Shown here one piece after another: positions 6,145-8,331 of a stretch of 8,331 bases of DNA. Positions within the stretch are counted from its first letter, which is position 1, and each line of letters begins with the position of its first letter. A program made the translations under genes and the position numbers. A model generated the notes under the pieces. That model was not told the origin of the DNA, did no database searches, and worked only from the letters and a program-made list of their open reading frames with translations. This DNA is from GCA-003244245 sp035276605 (lineage in GTDB: Bacteria > Actinomycetota > Actinomycetes > Mycobacteriales > Pseudonocardiaceae), in contig DATELN010000210.1 in the NCBI GenBank assembly GCA_035276605.1, positions 1-8,331 of the forward strand. Reading direction: 5' to 3'.

Positions 6145-6393
6145 CTACGTAGGCGCGGGACCTGCTGACTCGTCGGCAGCCGCCTGCACGGCCACGTGGC
6201 GTTCGGCGACCACGTGCGCTGGTGGGGATCCCGGCAGGCCCGGCGGTGCTGGTGCCGGTCCGGCGTTGAGCGCTCCAATGCCCGCCGCCCGGGCAGCGAG
6301 GTCCGCAGGTGGTGCAGCCGGCGTCGCGGTCGTTTCGACGGCCGCTGGCGTCACAGCCGCCTCCGCGGCATCGGTTCGGATGATGATCTCCAC
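6145..6393 (-). CDS. 82-aa Ala/Pro-rich peptide with AGPAP repeats
   Basis: A short protein starting MEIIIRTDAAEAAV, then very rich in Ala, Pro and Gly, with NAGPAPAPPG in the middle and SAGPAPT at the C-terminus. It has no hydrophobic signal segment and no Cys. GTG 6393 is chosen because minus-strand GGGAG lies about eight bases upstream. It begins 15 bp after the 84-aa gene and is the last gene of the apparent operon. The charged, beta-like N-terminus followed by a low-complexity repeated tail is reminiscent of precursor peptides or flexible linkers, but I recognise no family. The Ala/Pro bias could also reflect high GC alone; the ribosome binding site and position are the main support. Confidence 0.6.
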   Translation of the reverse strand: MEIIIRTDAAEAAVTPAAVETTATPAAPPADLAARAAGIGALNAGPAPAPPGLPGSPPAHVVAERHVAVQAAADESAGPAPT

Positions 6394-6408
6394 GCTGGTC
6401 TCCCGTGG

Positions 6409-6663
6409 TCAGGAGAGCACGGCGAACCGGCCCTCGAAGGTGATGGGCACTGTGGCCAGGTTCTGGACGGTGATCCAGTAGGTGCAGTGGGTGGCGTCGG
6501 CCCGTTCCACGGCGACGTCCCAGTCGAGTTCCGGTGCGCCGTTGCGCACGGTGGTCGGCATCATGTACCAGACCACGTGCCAGGCAGTCGGCCAGTTGAA
6601 CGTGAACCACCGGCCGGTTGCTCCGGCCCCGAGCGAGCCCGTCCATTGCACGCCAGTCCACAT
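6409..6663 (-). CDS. 84-aa stand-alone aromatic beta-sandwich-like domain
   Basis: A single-domain protein starting MWTGVQWTGSLGAG, with the core RWFTFNWPTAWHVVWYMMPTT and ending VPITFEGRFAVLS. About 50 of 82 aligned residues match the C-terminal domain of the gene just upstream, so it arose by tandem duplication or is a detached copy of that domain. The alternating hydrophobic, Trp-rich strands and TYWITVQNL segment suggest a small beta-sandwich, perhaps for ligand binding or oligomerisation; this is inference. ATG 6663 is preceded by AGGAAGG (6672-6678) eight bases upstream. It follows the propeller gene by 27 bp. There is no signal peptide, so secretion would need another route. Confidence 0.8.
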   Translation of the reverse strand: MWTGVQWTGSLGAGATGRWFTFNWPTAWHVVWYMMPTTVRNGAPELDWDVAVERADATHCTYWITVQNLATVPITFEGRFAVLS

Positions 6664-6948
6664 GGCGATCGCCTTCCTGGTGTGTCGAATCTAGTAGCGG
6701 CTGAGGATGCAGTACCGGCCTTCGAATGCCACCGGGTCAGGGGTCAGGTTCGTGACGGCAATCCAGTAGGTGACGTATTCGGCGGATGCCCGCTCGACTT
6801 GCACGTTCCACCGAACCTGAGGGGCGCCGTTCCGGACCGTTGTCGGCATGACCGTCCAGACCACGTGCCAGGTGGCCGGCCAGTTGAACGTGAACCAGCG
6901 GATGGTCTGATTCCCCGCCAGGTTGCCGATCCACTGCGTGCCACAGCT
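6409..6948 (-). repeat. Tandem duplication of a ~82-codon domain
   Basis: Copies at 6409-6660 (separate gene) and 6694-6948 (C-terminus of the propeller gene) share about 61% of residues and long identical DNA runs such as GGCCAGTTGAACGTGAACC, with a 27-bp spacer that supplies a new ribosome binding site and start. Confidence 0.8.
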
Positions 6949-8331
6949 GGGCGTGATCATCCAGCCGTCGACCGGGATTTCCCACGCGCCGCGGTTGCGC
7001 AGGCCCGCCCGTAACACCCGCGCGTGGGGATGGAACACCAGATCGCCCACGTACGCGTGGGGCAAGCTGGACGCGAACCCGGCCCAGCTCCCGCCGCCGT
7101 CGAGCGTCTGGTACACGCCGAGTGAGGCGGATACCCAGGCACGGTTCGCGTTCCACGGATCCAGCGCGATCGCGGTGACCGGCAGGTTCGGCAGGTTCGA
7201 CGTACAGTCCGCCCACGTCGCGCCGGCATCGTCACTGCGGTAGACCCGGCCGCCGTTGACCGTCGCGTACGTCGCCCAGACGCGTGAAGCATTGCCGGGG
7301 TCGACACCGATGTCGGTGACCGACGCCGCCGCGCGGGGCGTCGTCAGCGCGGTGAGCGCACCCCACGTCACCCCGGTCCACGTCGTGCGCAGCACCCTGC
7401 CGTCGCCGAGACCGACGAGCACGGTATCCGCGTCCGGAACGTACATTCCGGTGGCGCTGCCCCCGTTGGGGTAGGCCAGGCGGGTCCAACCGGTCCCGTA
7501 GTTCCGGGACACGTACAAGGCCTGGCCGGCCATGGCGATGGTGTCGCCGCTCGTCGCGCTGCACTCGAAGGGCGGATAGAACGGGCTGCCCTCGCCCGCC
7601 GGCAGTGGTGGCGTGATCGACACCCAGGTGTTCCAGTCGCCGCTGCTGTCAGAGCGCTGCGGACTCATGCTGTAGAAGGTGTGGTAGACGTGCGTGGGAT
7701 CGGTGCGGTTCACGCCACAGTCCCCGCCGTCCCCGTCGGCGACGTGGTCCCACACGGGGGATCCTTGCCAGCGCTCGGTGCCGTTGTCCTGGGTGCCCCC
7801 GATCAGCCAGCGTGACGATCCGAGGTTCTGGGCGAGGTATTCGAACTCGGTGATGACCAGGCCGTTGTTACGGTGCAACCACGTCGTGCCCCGGTCGGGG
7901 CTCTGGAACAGGCCGCCGTCGTTGCCCACGTAGATCAGATTTGGGTTGCCAGGCTCGACAGCGATGGCGTGCTGGTCCGGGTGTATGGAGTCGCCGGTGG
8001 CTTTGGTGGCGATGTCGGTCCAGGTCCACGACGTTCCCGAGCGCTCGCCGCGGTGCGCGCTGATCGCGCCGCAGTACACCTGGTCTGCGGTATCCGGCGA
8101 GACGGCCAGGAACCAGTCGTACCAGGATTGCCCGGTCGCAACCCCGGGTGGCGTGGTCTGCGCGCTCCAGGCGTTCCCGGCTCGGCGCCACAGGTACGGC
8201 GTCGGGTTGTTCGCCGCGTCGAACGGGGCACCAGCGCCCCATGCGTACGCCACCGTGGGGTCGGCCGGCGCGATGGCCACCGCGAGCCGGGTGAAGCCGG
8301 TCGGAGCTCCTGGAAGGGAGACGGTGGTGAA
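6691..8331 (-). CDS. Asp-box (BNR-type) beta-propeller protein with aromatic C-terminal domain, partial
   Basis: The last 546 codons are visible; the start lies beyond the window edge (the frame is open to 8331, so the GTG at 8280 is probably internal). The body is a repeat propeller: Asp-box-like motifs appear as SPDRGTTW (about 7878-7902), SRNYGTGW (about 7484-7516), SDDAGATW (about 7213-7240) and TLDGGGSW (about 7084-7110). It also has GGTQDNG (about 7780-7800) and repeated DP-x-N-x-x-R/VW segments. These are typical of sialidase/GH74/sortilin-like propellers. I see no set of residues that proves glycosidase activity, so a carbohydrate- or surface-binding role is equally likely. The last 85 or so residues (IRWFTFNWPATWHVVW ... 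VAFEGRYCILSRY) form a separate domain repeated by the next gene. Localisation cannot be judged without the N-terminus. Confidence 0.85.
   Translation of the reverse strand, partial: FTTVSLPGAPTGFTRLAVAIAPADPTVAYAWGAGAPFDAANNPTPYLWRRAGNAWSAQTTPPGVATGQSWYDWFLAVSPDTADQVYCGAISAHRGERSGTSWTWTDIATKATGDSIHPDQHAIAVEPGNPNLIYVGNDGGLFQSPDRGTTWLHRNNGLVITEFEYLAQNLGSSRWLIGGTQDNGTERWQGSPVWDHVADGDGGDCGVNRTDPTHVYHTFYSMSPQRSDSSGDWNTWVSITPPLPAGEGSPFYPPFECSATSGDTIAMAGQALYVSRNYGTGWTRLAYPNGGSATGMYVPDADTVLVGLGDGRVLRTTWTGVTWGALTALTTPRAAASVTDIGVDPGNASRVWATYATVNGGRVYRSDDAGATWADCTSNLPNLPVTAIALDPWNANRAWVSASLGVYQTLDGGGSWAGFASSLPHAYVGDLVFHPHARVLRAGLRNRGAWEIPVDGWMITPSCGTQWIGNLAGNQTIRWFTFNWPATWHVVWTVMPTTVRNGAPQVRWNVQVERASAEYVTYWIAVTNLTPDPVAFEGRYCILSRY

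Noticed and set aside
5845..6168. Overlapping frames on both strands in 5845-6278 as possible genes
   Set aside because: They overlap one another and have mixed third-base usage, no convincing ribosome binding sites and no family resemblance.
6196..7014. 272-codon plus-strand frame
   Set aside because: It is antisense to the 84-aa domain gene and the propeller C-terminus; the minus-strand proteins are homologous to each other, which decides the coding strand.
1..8331. CRISPR array, tRNA or rRNA genes
   Set aside because: No regularly spaced repeats, no cloverleaf sequences and no rRNA-like stretches were seen on either strand.

Overview
This window comes from a high-GC actinobacterium. The evidence is strongly GC-biased third codon positions, GTG and TTG starts behind AGGAGG-type ribosome binding sites, and the protein families present. 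The left 5.2 kb is a nested stack of mobile DNA. The right 2.2 kb is part of an ordinary-looking operon on the minus strand. About 0.9 kb of weakly coding DNA separates them.

Left stack, outside to inside. (1) Positions 2-374 are the 3' end of an IS256/Mutator-type transposase gene, broken by an apparent 8-bp deletion, followed by what looks like the right end of that IS. (2) A group II intron begins at 408 (GTGCG) and ends at 5199. Its 5' splice site is supported by a perfect 7-bp IBS1-EBS1 match (401-407 with 736-742). Its 3' end is supported by domain V (5109-5141) and a domain VI stem with a bulged branch-point A at 5193. It encodes an endonuclease-less reverse transcriptase/maturase. (3) A 2751-bp element sits inside that reverse transcriptase, at the codon right after the first catalytic Asp motif (DIANC^F). 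It carries a large serine recombinase and two small genes in one minus-strand operon. Removing it with a TT crossover core (1526-1527 / 4277-4278) restores the RT reading frame exactly. The two element ends form matched arms (AGTGTG, 11 nt from the core on each side), as expected of a serine integrase attP site. The RT also carries a separate 1-base deletion near 4438; with both corrected it would be 454 aa.

Middle, 5200-6144: no confident gene. There is one low-confidence 134-codon plus-strand frame and a perfect 9-bp hairpin.

Right, 8331 to 6145, minus strand: a partial Asp-box (BNR-type) beta-propeller protein, then an 84-aa stand-alone copy of that protein's C-terminal domain, then an 82-aa Ala/Pro-rich peptide with repeated AGPAP motifs. 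Short gaps (27 and 15 bp) and good ribosome binding sites suggest co-transcription. Their function is not recognised.

The best candidate for something undescribed is the minimal serine-recombinase element. It appears to use the conserved active-site codons of a group II intron reverse transcriptase as its attachment site, so it parasitises a retroelement at a place where insertion should leave the ribozyme intact.
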